From NCBI GenBank assembly GCA_947631955.1, contig CANRNJ010000011.1, positions 1 to 64,000 on the forward strand: a stretch of 64,000 bases of DNA, given 5' to 3'. Both the position numbers and the translations under genes were made by a program. The DNA comes from an uncultured Lachnospiraceae bacterium. GTDB taxonomy: Bacteria; Bacillota; Clostridia; Lachnospirales; Lachnospiraceae. The number at the start of each line of letters is the position of its first letter. Positions within the stretch are counted from its first letter, which is position 1. This document shows, one piece after another, positions 45,127 through 54,791 of the stretch. The notes under the pieces are model-generated. The model was not told the DNA's origin. It worked only from the letters and a program-made list of their open reading frames with translations, and ran no database searches.

Positions 45127-47625
45127 ATGAAAACACCAGACGATATCAAAGAGAGCATCCAGAACTATCTTAAGGGTGACAAAGACGTATTTGAAACGAT
45201 CTATAAGTTGTCTTACGCCTACCTGCACACCTGCGTGATCCATGTGATGAAAAATGAAGACGCGGCGCAGGACATCCTGCAGGAAACCTATATCGAGATC
45301 GCCAAAAACATGGAACAGCTCCGGGATCCGGAAAGTTTTATGGCATGGGCTGCCATGATCGCGAACCGGAAATGTTTTGCTGCGCTGAAGCAGAAAAATC
45401 GCGAGATCCTGACGCCGGACGGAGAGAATCCCGAAAATTTCTTTGAGAATATTGCGGACGACGAGGAGTATATCCCGGAATATTTTGCGCAGAAAAAGGA
45501 AAAGCAGAGGCTGCTGCGTGAGATCGTGGACGATTTGACGGATATGCAGCGTCTTTGCGTGATTGCGTTCTTTTATAACCAGATCCCGCAGGAGGAGATC
45601 GCCAGAGAACTGGGAATCCCCGTCAACACGGTCAAATCCCATCTGAACAGGGCTAAGGCGAAGATCAAAGCCGCGGTGGTGGAACTGGACGAGGAGAAGG
45701 GGACGAGGCTTTACTCTTTTGCACCCTTGCTGCTTCTGCTGCTGGGTATGGATGCAGAAGCCTGCGAGATTCCCGACATGCCGGAGAGGGTTGCCAGAGA
45801 GGCAGGCGTGAAGGCCGCCGGTGCAGAGTCAGCCGGAGAGGCAGGCGTGAAGGCCGCGGGTGCAGAGTCAGCCGGAGAGGCAGAAGCGGAGAACGCCGAT
45901 ACAGAGTCAGCCAGAGAGGCAGAGGCGGAGAACGCCGGTACAGAGTCAGCCGGAGAGGCAGAAGCGGAGAACGCCGGTTCAAAATCAGCCGGAGGCGGCA
46001 CGGGAAACGGGTCGTCTGCCCGTCTGCCGAAGGCAGTTGTGCTGCCTGTGGCGGCTGCTGCAGCCGTTGCCGGAGCTGCCTGCATTTTCCTGTTTACGCG
46101 GCCTAAAGACGCAGGGACGAGCGGAGGAGAGGCTGCCGTGACCGAGGAGAGCGCGGCAGCGGAAGAACAGTTTTCTGCGGTCGAAGAACAGCCTGCGGAA
46201 GAGAATGATTTACAGGATGAAAATGTGCCGGAAACGGATGATGCGGCAGCGCAGGAAGCGTCCGAAGACGCGGATCAGGCACAGGAAACGTCCGGGAAGC
46301 CGGAACAGGCGCAGGGGACAGGGCAGCTTCAGGAACTGACAGCCCTGTCAGAGATGACGTACGACAGCTATGGCAATGCGCACGGCGGCGTGATGCCGGT
46401 GATGCAGGACGGCTTATGGGGAATCGCGGACTATGAGGGAAATCTGGTCGTTCCCTGTGAGTACGACGGTTTCTATGCTGCTCCGGACGAGTTGGGAAAC
46501 ACGGTGTTCTATCGGAACAGCGTTTCCGAGGAAACAGAGGAATTTGACGATTTCGGCGGTGGCAGAGAGTATGTGCTCTTAGACAAGGAGGGAAACGTCC
46601 TGTATCAGGGAGCAGATGAAGTGAGGGCATCCGGCGGCATGTATATCACCATGCACCGCGGGGATGAGAGCGACACGGTGGAATATCACCGTCTGGACGG
46701 CAGTCTGGCCTTCTCTTTGGAAGAGGAATGGAACGTGTCGAATATCAACACATACTATGACGGCATCTCCTATGTGTATGACTCTATCAATGCGTCCGCC
46801 TATGCTGAAATGTCTACACTGGAGGACAAAGGATCAAAGGATGGGGACATCCCCTCGCGGATCGGCAGCGTGGACAGTCAGGGTGAAGTGTCTTGGAAGG
46901 ACGACCCCGCCTACTATGACTGGTGGGAGATGATCAATGCGAGGATAGACGAGGCGGCTGAGTTTGCGGACAATGACATGGTCAATGGCAGCGGAGTCAG
47001 CATCTACAGCGGCCGGGCGCCGATCTCGACCATCAACCACGGCTATTATGTTACGGGAAGCTTTTTTATGGAGCCGGGCTATCTCAACGTCTACGACGAG
47101 GCGGGAGAACACACGGCGGAACTGGATTACTTCCATTTCTCTTTGGACGGGAACGACGGTATCACCTACGACGAAAACGTATATGATGAAACCAGTGATT
47201 ACCGCGGTTACTATGTGGACGGAGGTTATCTCTGGAATTACGGTCCCCACATGGTGTTCATGATCCAAGACAGGAATGTGTTGGTGGATTTCTCGAAGAA
47301 TACTGAAAAGGAAGGCGTGAATCCGGAGCAGATCGTCACGGCGGTATATGACTATATCAGCATGGCGGACGAGAAATACTGGCTCGTACAGTCCGGTGAT
47401 CAGTACGGTTATATCGATCATGACGGAAACGAGGCGGGGATGTTCGACGACGCGAGCGCTTTTTCGGGCGGATACGCCTTGATCATAGAAGACGGGGAAG
47501 TCTGGCTGATCGACGAGGAATTGAACAGGCTGCAGGATCTGGGGCCGGGATATTCCGTTGCGGCCGTGGGAGAACTCTTCCGGATCGCGTCGGGAGATAA
47601 GACAACATTTTATCAGAAATTCTAA
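45127..47625 (+). CDS. ECF-type sigma factor fused to a membrane helix and extracytoplasmic WG-repeat domain
   Basis: The 832-residue protein begins as an ECF sigma factor: region 2 at about 15-95 (YLHTCVIHVMKNEDAAQDILQ) and region 4 at about 140-190 (MQRLCVIAFFYNQIPQEEIA, NTVKSHLNRAKAKI). Residues 225-290 are five 13-residue repeats rich in Glu and Ala. A membrane helix follows at about 303-322 (VVLPVAAAAAVAGAACIFLF), then an acidic linker. From about 400 onward come WG/beta-propeller-like repeats (MQDGLWGIADYEGNLVVPCEYDGF, DQYGYIDHDGNEAG). Normal ECF factors end at about 190 residues. The sigma part would be held at the membrane and the outside part could sense a ligand. Whether cleavage releases it is unknown. 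GGAGG is 6 bases upstream. Confidence 0.85.
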   Translation: MKTPDDIKESIQNYLKGDKDVFETIYKLSYAYLHTCVIHVMKNEDAAQDILQETYIEIAKNMEQLRDPESFMAWAAMIANRKCFAALKQKNREILTPDGENPENFFENIADDEEYIPEYFAQKKEKQRLLREIVDDLTDMQRLCVIAFFYNQIPQEEIARELGIPVNTVKSHLNRAKAKIKAAVVELDEEKGTRLYSFAPLLLLLLGMDAEACEIPDMPERVAREAGVKAAGAESAGEAGVKAAGAESAGEAEAENADTESAREAEAENAGTESAGEAEAENAGSKSAGGGTGNGSSARLPKAVVLPVAAAAAVAGAACIFLFTRPKDAGTSGGEAAVTEESAAAEEQFSAVEEQPAEENDLQDENVPETDDAAAQEASEDADQAQETSGKPEQAQGTGQLQELTALSEMTYDSYGNAHGGVMPVMQDGLWGIADYEGNLVVPCEYDGFYAAPDELGNTVFYRNSVSEETEEFDDFGGGREYVLLDKEGNVLYQGADEVRASGGMYITMHRGDESDTVEYHRLDGSLAFSLEEEWNVSNINTYYDGISYVYDSINASAYAEMSTLEDKGSKDGDIPSRIGSVDSQGEVSWKDDPAYYDWWEMINARIDEAAEFADNDMVNGSGVSIYSGRAPISTINHGYYVTGSFFMEPGYLNVYDEAGEHTAELDYFHFSLDGNDGITYDENVYDETSDYRGYYVDGGYLWNYGPHMVFMIQDRNVLVDFSKNTEKEGVNPEQIVTAVYDYISMADEKYWLVQSGDQYGYIDHDGNEAGMFDDASAFSGGYALIIEDGEVWLIDEELNRLQDLGPGYSVAAVGELFRIASGDKTTFYQKF
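45799..45993 (+). repeat. Five 39-bp in-frame tandem repeats in the sigma factor linker
   Basis: Each unit is a variant of EAGVKAAGAESAG or EAEAENAGTESAG, 13 codons long. The first two units are nearly identical, the last three form a second subtype. This tract between sigma region 4 and the membrane helix can change length by slippage. Confidence 0.85.
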
Positions 47626-47760
47626 CTGAAAAACAGCCGGTGGACGGCAGTCTGCTATTTTGACACACTACGTTCTGTTGTTTTTATAATACATATTTAA
47701 AGATATGTTGTAAAACAACGTAATAACACATTAGAAAAAATTTTAGATGGAGAGAAAACT

Positions 47761-49212
47761 ATGAAAAAGAAACTTACAGCAGTTATGATGGCCGCGGCTA
47801 TGGTACTTAGCTTATCAGCCTGCGGCAATGCGGAAAACAGCGGCAATGATGCGCAGATCGAGGAAACGCAGCAGGTAACAGAGCCGGAAACAGAAGAACC
47901 GCAGGAAACAGAAGCAGAAGATGCGCAGGAGGAAGAGCAGCCCGCAGAAGCGGAAACCGTAACAGAAGAACTTCAGCAGCAGGAGGAAGAGCCGGATGAA
48001 GCACGGCCGGAACTCAGCAATGAAGATCAGCAGCTGGTAGAGGAAGCGGCAGGCATAGACGACTCCAATGCGGAGGATCAGGGGACCTGCGGAGAAGACC
48101 TTAAATGGTATTTCGCCAACAATATCCTGGTGATCCGGGGTACAGGCGAAATGTCAGAATGTCCGTGGAAAGAGAATCATGTCGATGATATCTACTCTGT
48201 AGTCATCGAGGATGGCTGTACCGGCATATGTGAGGGTGCCTTTGAAGATCCGGTCGAGTGGGACGAAGACTATAATGTAACTCACTATTCCAAGCTGAGC
48301 AGGGTGGTGCTGCCGGATACTCTTGTCACTATTGGCGATGAAGCTTTTTGTGAATGTGAAAAGCTGACCGGTATCATTATCCCAAACAGCGTAACAACCA
48401 TTGGAATGTGGGCTTTTGGAGATACGGGTCTTACCGATATCTATATTCCTGACGGCGTGGCGACGATCGGTGATTATGCTTTTTGCGCAACGGGTATCAC
48501 CAGTGTCACCATTCCGGACAGCGTCACCTACCTCAGTGGTTTTACCAGCACAGGCATTACTGACATTACCATACCTGACAGTGTGACAGAGATCGGAATT
48601 TCTGCTTTCAGCGAAACAGGTATTACCGAAATCACCATACCTGACAGTGTAACCACCATTGGCGATGGAGCTTTCAGCGGAACAGGTATCACTGAAATCA
48701 CCATACCGGACGGCGTCACCTATTTCAGCGGTTTTGACGAAACAGGCATTACTGAAATCACCATACCCGACAGCGTAACTTATCTCAGCGGTCTTGGCGG
48801 AACAGGTATCAGCGAAATCACCATACCTGACAGTGTGACAACCATTGGTGATTATGCTTTCGACAGTTGTGACAACTTAACAGGTATTATTATTCCTGAC
48901 AGTGTAACGGTCATAGGCCGAGGCGCCTTTGATTTTTGTGAAAACTTGACCAGTATCAGCATACCTGACAGTGTAACAACTATTGAGGCATCTGCTTTTT
49001 TGGGCTGTTTTCAATTAAGCAGTATTGACATTCCAGACAGCGTAACGGAAATCGGTTCTGCGGCTTTCCAATTCTGCGAAGCTCTGACCGAGGTCATCAT
49101 CCCAAACGTGAATGTAAGGATCGAACCGACTGCTTTTAATACGGGCACGAAAGTGACGATCGGCAGCACAGAGATCACATGGGACGCGGAGGGGACCGGC
49201 TGGAACTGGTGA
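47761..49212 (+). CDS. BspA-like leucine-rich repeat lipoprotein
   Basis: A 483-residue surface protein. The signal peptide ends in LSLSACG, a lipobox with Cys21. An acidic, Glu/Gln-rich spacer follows (about 22-100). Then come at least ten LRR_5 repeats of about 23 residues, each with IPDSVT and IG or LSG (e.g. ITEITIPDSVTTIGDGAFSG). Such lipoproteins bind host or partner proteins in gut and oral bacteria. Codon-level near-identity among several central repeats points to recent duplication. It follows the sigma/WG gene by 135 bases, with its own promoter-like TTGACA and TATAAT 19 bases apart at 47660-47690. Confidence 0.88.
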   Translation: MKKKLTAVMMAAAMVLSLSACGNAENSGNDAQIEETQQVTEPETEEPQETEAEDAQEEEQPAEAETVTEELQQQEEEPDEARPELSNEDQQLVEEAAGIDDSNAEDQGTCGEDLKWYFANNILVIRGTGEMSECPWKENHVDDIYSVVIEDGCTGICEGAFEDPVEWDEDYNVTHYSKLSRVVLPDTLVTIGDEAFCECEKLTGIIIPNSVTTIGMWAFGDTGLTDIYIPDGVATIGDYAFCATGITSVTIPDSVTYLSGFTSTGITDITIPDSVTEIGISAFSETGITEITIPDSVTTIGDGAFSGTGITEITIPDGVTYFSGFDETGITEITIPDSVTYLSGLGGTGISEITIPDSVTTIGDYAFDSCDNLTGIIIPDSVTVIGRGAFDFCENLTSISIPDSVTTIEASAFLGCFQLSSIDIPDSVTEIGSAAFQFCEALTEVIIPNVNVRIEPTAFNTGTKVTIGSTEITWDAEGTGWNW

Positions 49213-49255
49213 TCAGACAGGCAGCGGGTAATCATTCGGAATTTAATATGTATTC

Positions 49256-49288
49256 AAAAAAGGGTATCCGTCGGCGGATGCCCTTTTT
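49256..49288 (+). terminator. Intrinsic terminator of the lipoprotein gene
   Basis: GGGTATCCG (49262-49270) pairs with CGGATGCCC (49275-49283) with one G-T pair, flanked by A and T runs, so it could work in both directions. Confidence 0.85.
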
Positions 49289-49389
49289 GCCGATCGAGCG
49301 CTTGTTATGAGGGGTATTTTGTCTATAAGACCAAAGAACTGTAAAATAGGACGGCGGCATGGCGGTTTGAACCGCTCCCCGTCAAGTAG

Positions 49390-49417
49390 ACAGTTTGGCT
49401 GTGCCGACTGTTTTTTT
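49390..49417 (+). terminator. Second hairpin with T-run upstream of rel
   Basis: ACAGTTTGGC and GCCGACTGT form an imperfect stem followed by seven T residues. It may be a terminator or attenuator in the rel leader. Confidence 0.6.
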
Positions 49418-49539
49418 ATTTTCTGTCCATAATACAGTAGAGAAAAAAGTTTCCGGAACTGTGCGGATAAACTTGAAGAATGTAAGTTATGGACGTATAA
49501 TATAAAAAGCGTATCATACTTAGACAGTCGGTGACAGCT

Positions 49540-51852
49540 ATGGCAACAGAAGAAAAGAGAGAAGTCGTTATTGACGACGGAAGAATCGAATCGATCGAGG
49601 AATATCAATCTCCTGAAGCATTGTATGAGGAGCTTATTACCCGTGTGCGCAAATATCACCCATCGGATGATATCTCCCTGATCGAGAAGGCTTATAAGAC
49701 TGCCAGAGCCGCGCATAAGGACCAAGTCCGTAAGTCCGGAGAGCCTTATATCATCCATCCGCTCTGCGTGTCGATCATTCTGGCGGATCTGGAACTGGAT
49801 AAAGAAACGATCGTTGCGGGCCTCCTTCACGATGTGGTGGAAGACACGATCATGACGGACGAGGAGATCAAGGAAGAGTTCGGCGCGGATGTGGCGCTCC
49901 TTGTGGACGGCGTCACCAAACTGGAAAAATTGAATTTCCACGGCGAAAATCATGCGGATACGGATAAAGACGCGGAGAAACTGGAACGTCAGGCGGAGAA
50001 TCTGCGCAAGATGTTCCTTGCGATGGCGAAGGATATCCGTGTCATTCTGATCAAACTGGCGGACAGACTGCACAATATGCGTACGCTTCAGCATATGCGT
50101 CCGGAGAAGCAGCAGGAGATCGCAAGAGAAACGCTGGACATCTACTCGCCCATCGCGCAGCGGCTTGGCATCTCCAAGATCAAGGTGGAACTGGACGATC
50201 TGTCCTTAAAATATCTTGAACCGGAAGCCTACTACGATCTGGTGGATAAGATCGCGGTCCGCAAAAGTGTGCGCGAACAGTATATCCAGACCATTGTGGA
50301 CGAAGTCAGCGAGCATATCGAGCGCGCCGGGATCAAGGCGCAGATCGACGGGCGTATCAAGCATTTTTTCAGTATTTATAAGAAAATGATCAATCAGAAG
50401 AAAACGATCGATCAGATCTATGATCTGTTTGCGGTCCGTATTATCGTGGACACGGTTCAGGACTGTTATGCGGCTCTGGGCGTGATCCATGAGATGTACA
50501 AACCGATTCCGGGGCGTTTCAAGGATTATATCGCCATGCCCAAGGCGAATATGTACCAGTCGCTTCACACAACGCTGATCGGTACGAACGGACAGCCTTT
50601 TGAGATCCAGATCAGGACCTATGAGATGCACAAGGCGGCGGAGTACGGTATCGCCGCGCACTGGAAATACAAGGAAGCTTCCGACGGCAAGAAAGTGGAA
50701 ACGCAGGAGGAAGAAAAACTGGTCTGGCTGCGCCAGATCTTGGAGTGGCAGCAGACCGCGGAAGACAACAGGGAATTTATGAACCTGTTAAAGAGCGATC
50801 TGGATCTGTTTTCCGACCGGGTGTACTGCTTTACGCCTTCGGGTGATGTAAAGAATCTGCCAGCCGGTTCCACCACCATTGACTTTGCGTACAGCGTGCA
50901 TACGGCGGTCGGCAACCGGATGATCGGAGCCAGAGTCAACGGCAAACTTGTGACCATTGATTATGAAATCAAAAACGGCGACCGCGTGGAGATCATGACT
51001 TCACAGAACTCCAAGGGCCCCAGCCGCGACTGGCTGAACGTGGTCAAGAGCACGCAGGCGAAGAATAAGATCAACCAGTGGTTCAAACACGAACTCAAAG
51101 AGGACAATATCGTCAAGGGAAAGGAGCTCGCAGCCGGGTATTGCAAGGCGAAGGGCATCAATCCTGCGGACATTATGATCCCCCGGTATCAGGAAGCCGT
51201 CATGAAGAAATACGGTTTTCAGGATTGGGATTCCGTATTGGCAGCCATAGGCCACGGCGGGCTGAAAGAAGGCCAAGTTATCAACCGTATGCAGGAGATG
51301 TATGAGGACGACCACCGGCGGGAGATGACCGACGCGGAGATCTTGGCGGAGGTCGAAGGCAATGCGCAGCAGAACCGCGGCAAGAACCAGAAGAGTACAA
51401 GCGGCATCGTCGTTAAGGGGATCCATGACGTGGCGGTCCGTTTTTCCAAGTGCTGCAGTCCTGTACCGGGCGACGAGATCGTCGGCTTTATCACGAGGGG
51501 AAGGGGCATTTCCATTCACCGGACGGACTGTCTGAATATTATGAATCTGCCGGAGATCGACCGCAACCGGCTGATCGATGCGGAGTGGCAGCAGACGGAA
51601 GATGCGGAAGGAAAATATCTGGTCGAGATCAGTATTTTTGCCAATAACAGAAGCGGTCTTCTGGCGGATATTTCCAAGACGTTCACGGAGAAAGGGATCG
51701 ACATCCTGTCGCTCAATACAAGAGTCAGCAAGCAGGGTACGGCGACGATCATGGTGAGTTTTGAGATCGGCGGCCGGGAAGAGCTGCAGCGGATCATTGA
51801 TAAGATCCGGACGATCGAGAGCGTTATTGACATTGCGAGGACAACAGGCTGA
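49540..51852 (+). CDS. rel: Bifunctional (p)ppGpp synthetase/hydrolase Rel
   Basis: The 770-residue stringent response enzyme. The HD hydrolase domain (about 45-200) has the intact AGLLHDVVEDT. The synthetase domain (about 240-350) has YDLFAVRIIV and GRFKDYIAMPKANMYQSLHT. TGS (VYCFTPSGDVKNLPAG), a zinc-finger/conserved-cysteine region (RFSKCCSPVPGDEIVGFITR) and a C-terminal ACT domain (SGLLADISKTFTEKG) complete it. Both activities look intact. The MBL hydrolase follows by 16 bases. Confidence 0.95.
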   Translation: MATEEKREVVIDDGRIESIEEYQSPEALYEELITRVRKYHPSDDISLIEKAYKTARAAHKDQVRKSGEPYIIHPLCVSIILADLELDKETIVAGLLHDVVEDTIMTDEEIKEEFGADVALLVDGVTKLEKLNFHGENHADTDKDAEKLERQAENLRKMFLAMAKDIRVILIKLADRLHNMRTLQHMRPEKQQEIARETLDIYSPIAQRLGISKIKVELDDLSLKYLEPEAYYDLVDKIAVRKSVREQYIQTIVDEVSEHIERAGIKAQIDGRIKHFFSIYKKMINQKKTIDQIYDLFAVRIIVDTVQDCYAALGVIHEMYKPIPGRFKDYIAMPKANMYQSLHTTLIGTNGQPFEIQIRTYEMHKAAEYGIAAHWKYKEASDGKKVETQEEEKLVWLRQILEWQQTAEDNREFMNLLKSDLDLFSDRVYCFTPSGDVKNLPAGSTTIDFAYSVHTAVGNRMIGARVNGKLVTIDYEIKNGDRVEIMTSQNSKGPSRDWLNVVKSTQAKNKINQWFKHELKEDNIVKGKELAAGYCKAKGINPADIMIPRYQEAVMKKYGFQDWDSVLAAIGHGGLKEGQVINRMQEMYEDDHRREMTDAEILAEVEGNAQQNRGKNQKSTSGIVVKGIHDVAVRFSKCCSPVPGDEIVGFITRGRGISIHRTDCLNIMNLPEIDRNRLIDAEWQQTEDAEGKYLVEISIFANNRSGLLADISKTFTEKGIDILSLNTRVSKQGTATIMVSFEIGGREELQRIIDKIRTIESVIDIARTTG

Positions 51853-51868
51853 TCGGAGGAACAAGATC

Positions 51869-52501
51869 ATGGCGGGTTTAAAGATAGGAAGAATGATGCT
51901 CGGCATCTGCCAGACAAACTGCTATTTTGTATATCGGGAAGGCGAAAACGACGTGATCTTTTTTGATCCGGCGGACAGGGGCGATTATATCTATGAAACC
52001 CTGAAAGATAAGGGATTTAACATAAAAACCATTCTGCTCACCCATGGACATTTCGACCATATCTGGGGCTCCAATAAGCTGCGGGAGCTGTCGGGCGCGC
52101 CGATCTATGCTTACGAAGCGGAGCGGGCGCTGTGCGAGGATGCGGCCGTCAATGTGTCCGAACAGGCGGGACGGCCCTATACGGTGATTCCTGACCGCTA
52201 TCTGAAAGACGGCGAGGAGATCACGGCGGCGGGAATGACGTGCAGACTGATCGCCACACCGGGACATACGGCCGGAAGCTGCTGTTATTATTTCGCGGAG
52301 GACGGACTGCTGATCGCGGGCGACACGCTTTTTCAGGAGTCGGTGGGCAGGACGGATCTTCCTACGGGCAGCATGAGCGATATCGTCCGTTCGATCAAAG
52401 ATAAACTTCTGGTGCTGCCGGATGACGTCAAGGTATATCCGGGGCATGGGGATGTTACGACCATCGGAGAAGAGAAACGTTACAATCCCTTCGTGCAATG
52501 A
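51869..52501 (+). CDS. MBL-fold metallo-hydrolase (glyoxalase II-like)
   Basis: A 210-residue metallo-beta-lactamase-fold hydrolase. The metal motif THGHFDHIWG is at about residues 58-67, with ATPGHTAGSCC, IAGDTLF and a final VYPGHGDVTTIG. It is close to the YcbL/GloB-like group, which acts on hydroxyacyl-glutathione or related thioesters. The gene is coupled to rel, a frequent pairing in Firmicutes. The start ATG follows GGAGGA. Confidence 0.87.
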   Translation: MAGLKIGRMMLGICQTNCYFVYREGENDVIFFDPADRGDYIYETLKDKGFNIKTILLTHGHFDHIWGSNKLRELSGAPIYAYEAERALCEDAAVNVSEQAGRPYTVIPDRYLKDGEEITAAGMTCRLIATPGHTAGSCCYYFAEDGLLIAGDTLFQESVGRTDLPTGSMSDIVRSIKDKLLVLPDDVKVYPGHGDVTTIGEEKRYNPFVQ

Positions 52502-52538
52502 TTTTTTGGAAAGATCCGGGCAGAAAGGTTTACATAAA

Positions 52539-53306
52539 ATGGAAAACGCGTTAAAGGAGCAAGGAAAAGACTCATGGAAGGTCCTCAATCGGGACGTCAT
52601 TAAATATATCGCGATGTTTACGATGGCGCTCAATCATATCGCGGATGCGGGGCTTGTGCCTTATGCGCCGGGAACGCGGTTCTTAAATCTTTTCTTTATA
52701 GGGATCGGATATTTTACGGCGATCACGATGTGTTATTTTCTGGTGGAAGGTTATGAATATACGCGGTCTAAGCCGAAATATGCCATCCGGCTGCTGATTT
52801 TTGCCTTTATTTCCCAGATCCCCTTTTCCTATGCGCTTCCTTTCGGAAGCTATAACATGCTCTTTACGCTCTTTTTGTGTTTTATGATCCTTGTGGTGCG
52901 GGAGAAGGTCCTCAACACGGCGCTCAGAAGAGTCCTGACTTTTCTCTTAGTGCTTGCCTCGTTTCCCTGCGATTGGCCGCTCCTTGCGCCGATCTTTACG
53001 ATCCTGTTTGCCGGAAGCAGGGGCAATAAAAAGAAAATGTGCCGGTCGTATCTGATCGCGTATGTACTGTTTGTTTTCATAAATACTCTGTCCGTTTCGC
53101 AGGTATATGATTTTAAATACCCTGCTGTGGCAGGGGCGCTGGAAGGGATCCCGCTGCTGCTGTCGGGAGTGGTGATCCTGTGTTTTTACAACGGAAAACG
53201 GGCGGAGCACGGAAGGAAATTTTCCCAGTGGTTTTTCTATCTGTTCTATCCGCTGCATCTTCTGATCATCGGACTGGCCGTGCACGGCGTTCTGCCGCTG
53301 CCGTAG
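52539..53306 (+). CDS. TraX-like membrane acyltransferase family protein
   Basis: A 255-residue protein with about seven hydrophobic helices. DVIKYIAMFTMALNHIADAGLV near the start, YFLVEGYEYTRS and a later FYLFYPLHLLIIGLAVHGVL are typical of TraX/PF05857 proteins, which in conjugative plasmids acetylate pilin but are widespread on chromosomes with unknown substrates. No conjugation genes are next to it here, so the TraX name reflects only the fold. The frame is open upstream but without similarity. Confidence 0.8.
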   Translation: MENALKEQGKDSWKVLNRDVIKYIAMFTMALNHIADAGLVPYAPGTRFLNLFFIGIGYFTAITMCYFLVEGYEYTRSKPKYAIRLLIFAFISQIPFSYALPFGSYNMLFTLFLCFMILVVREKVLNTALRRVLTFLLVLASFPCDWPLLAPIFTILFAGSRGNKKKMCRSYLIAYVLFVFINTLSVSQVYDFKYPAVAGALEGIPLLLSGVVILCFYNGKRAEHGRKFSQWFFYLFYPLHLLIIGLAVHGVLPLP

Positions 53307-53438
53307 ATCGGCAGGAAACATCTTCCTTCGGCGCTGTGCGGCATTTTATCACCCTTTGGCGCTTTTGCAAATGACGTCAGGGTAAGAACAGCGGATGAAA
53401 AGACAGAGGATGGCAGAAGGAAAGGCATAGAACGGCGG

Positions 53439-54779
53439 ATGGCTATGAACGATCTCCAACATGACAGGCAGTCCCGGATCCGGGAACTGGCCGCGCAGGT
53501 CATGGGGCTTGCCCATGACAACATTCTTATCAATATGCGTTTTCTGGATGTGGCGCTGTCCCAGCTGAGGACAGAGTGCAGGGAAGGGACGGGCGCGCAT
53601 CTTTTTGACGGGGCGGGTCTGTATTATGATCCGGTCCTTTTACTCAGGCAGTATAGACGGGAGCCGAATCATGCCGCGCGGCTGTATCTGCATACGCTTC
53701 TGCACGGTATCTTTTATCATGGTTTCGGAACCGATAAGATGAATCGGCAGTATTGGGATATGGCGACCGATATCGCGGTGGAGGCGGTGATATCGGACAT
53801 GGATCTGCATTTTGCCGGGATGTCGTCCGACAGCGCGCTGCGAAGCCGCTTGGAAGTGCTTGGCAAGCAGGCCGGTGGACTTACTGCAGAGAAGATCTAC
53901 CGGCATTTCCGGATCGAGGAGCCTTCCATGAAAGCCGTGGAGGAGTGGAACCAACTGTGCCATTATGACGAGCACATTTATTGGGACCGCAGAGAAGAAC
54001 TGGATCTGCCGCAGGAACAGTGGCGCAGGATCAGCGAACGGATCAAGGCGGATCTGAGGAGTTTCGGCAGAGGAAAAAATAATGCCGAGAGCATGGAACA
54101 GAATCTGAAAGAAGCGACGCGGGAGCGTTACGATTATACGGATTTCCTGAAAAAGTTCATGGTCATGGGGGAATCGATACAGGTCAACGACGAAGAATTT
54201 GACTATATCTATTACACTTACGGTCTTGATACATACGGCAATATGCCGTTGATAGAACCCTTGGAATACAAGGACAGCAATAAGATCAAGGATCTCGTGA
54301 TCGTCATTGACACCTCGGCTTCGTGCAGGGGACGCATCGTTCAGGCGTTTCTGCAGAAGACGTACAACATCATTCAGGGGTCTGAGAATTTTTTCCGCAA
54401 GATCAACGTACATATCTTACAGTGCGACAGTGAAGTCAGGCAGGATGTCCGGATCACGGACCGGGAAGGATTTGATGCGTTTATGGAACAGGGGACATTG
54501 ACCGGGTTCGGCTCCACGGATTTCAGGCCCGCGTTTGAATATGTGGAGAAACTCTGCGCAGCCGGTGAGTTTGACGATTTGAAAGGGCTTATCTATTTTA
54601 CGGACGGCTACGGGATCTATCCGGAACGGATGCCCGATTATGAAGCGGCTTTTGTGTTTTTAAGAGATGATGAAAATGCGCCGAAAGTGCCGCCGTGGGC
54701 GATCAAACTGGTATTGGACGAGGAAGATCTGGAAGAAAATGAGGGAACGGATACAGCGGCGGCTGAGCGGACGCTGTAA
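53439..54779 (+). CDS. VWA-domain protein with metallopeptidase-like N-terminal domain (DUF2201 type)
   Basis: The 446-residue protein pairs with the next gene. The N-terminal half has a zinc-peptidase-like HTLLH at 85-89 and a helical DMATDIAVEAVI segment. The C-terminal half is a von Willebrand A domain: DLVIVIDTSASCRG carries the MIDAS motif DxSxS, followed by GFGSTDFRP and IYFTDGYG. VWA proteins of this class act with MoxR ATPases in assembling or maturing metal- or membrane-linked complexes; the target is unknown here. Confidence 0.82.
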   Translation: MAMNDLQHDRQSRIRELAAQVMGLAHDNILINMRFLDVALSQLRTECREGTGAHLFDGAGLYYDPVLLLRQYRREPNHAARLYLHTLLHGIFYHGFGTDKMNRQYWDMATDIAVEAVISDMDLHFAGMSSDSALRSRLEVLGKQAGGLTAEKIYRHFRIEEPSMKAVEEWNQLCHYDEHIYWDRREELDLPQEQWRRISERIKADLRSFGRGKNNAESMEQNLKEATRERYDYTDFLKKFMVMGESIQVNDEEFDYIYYTYGLDTYGNMPLIEPLEYKDSNKIKDLVIVIDTSASCRGRIVQAFLQKTYNIIQGSENFFRKINVHILQCDSEVRQDVRITDREGFDAFMEQGTLTGFGSTDFRPAFEYVEKLCAAGEFDDLKGLIYFTDGYGIYPERMPDYEAAFVFLRDDENAPKVPPWAIKLVLDEEDLEENEGTDTAAAERTL

Positions 54780-54791
54780 AAACGGAGAATT

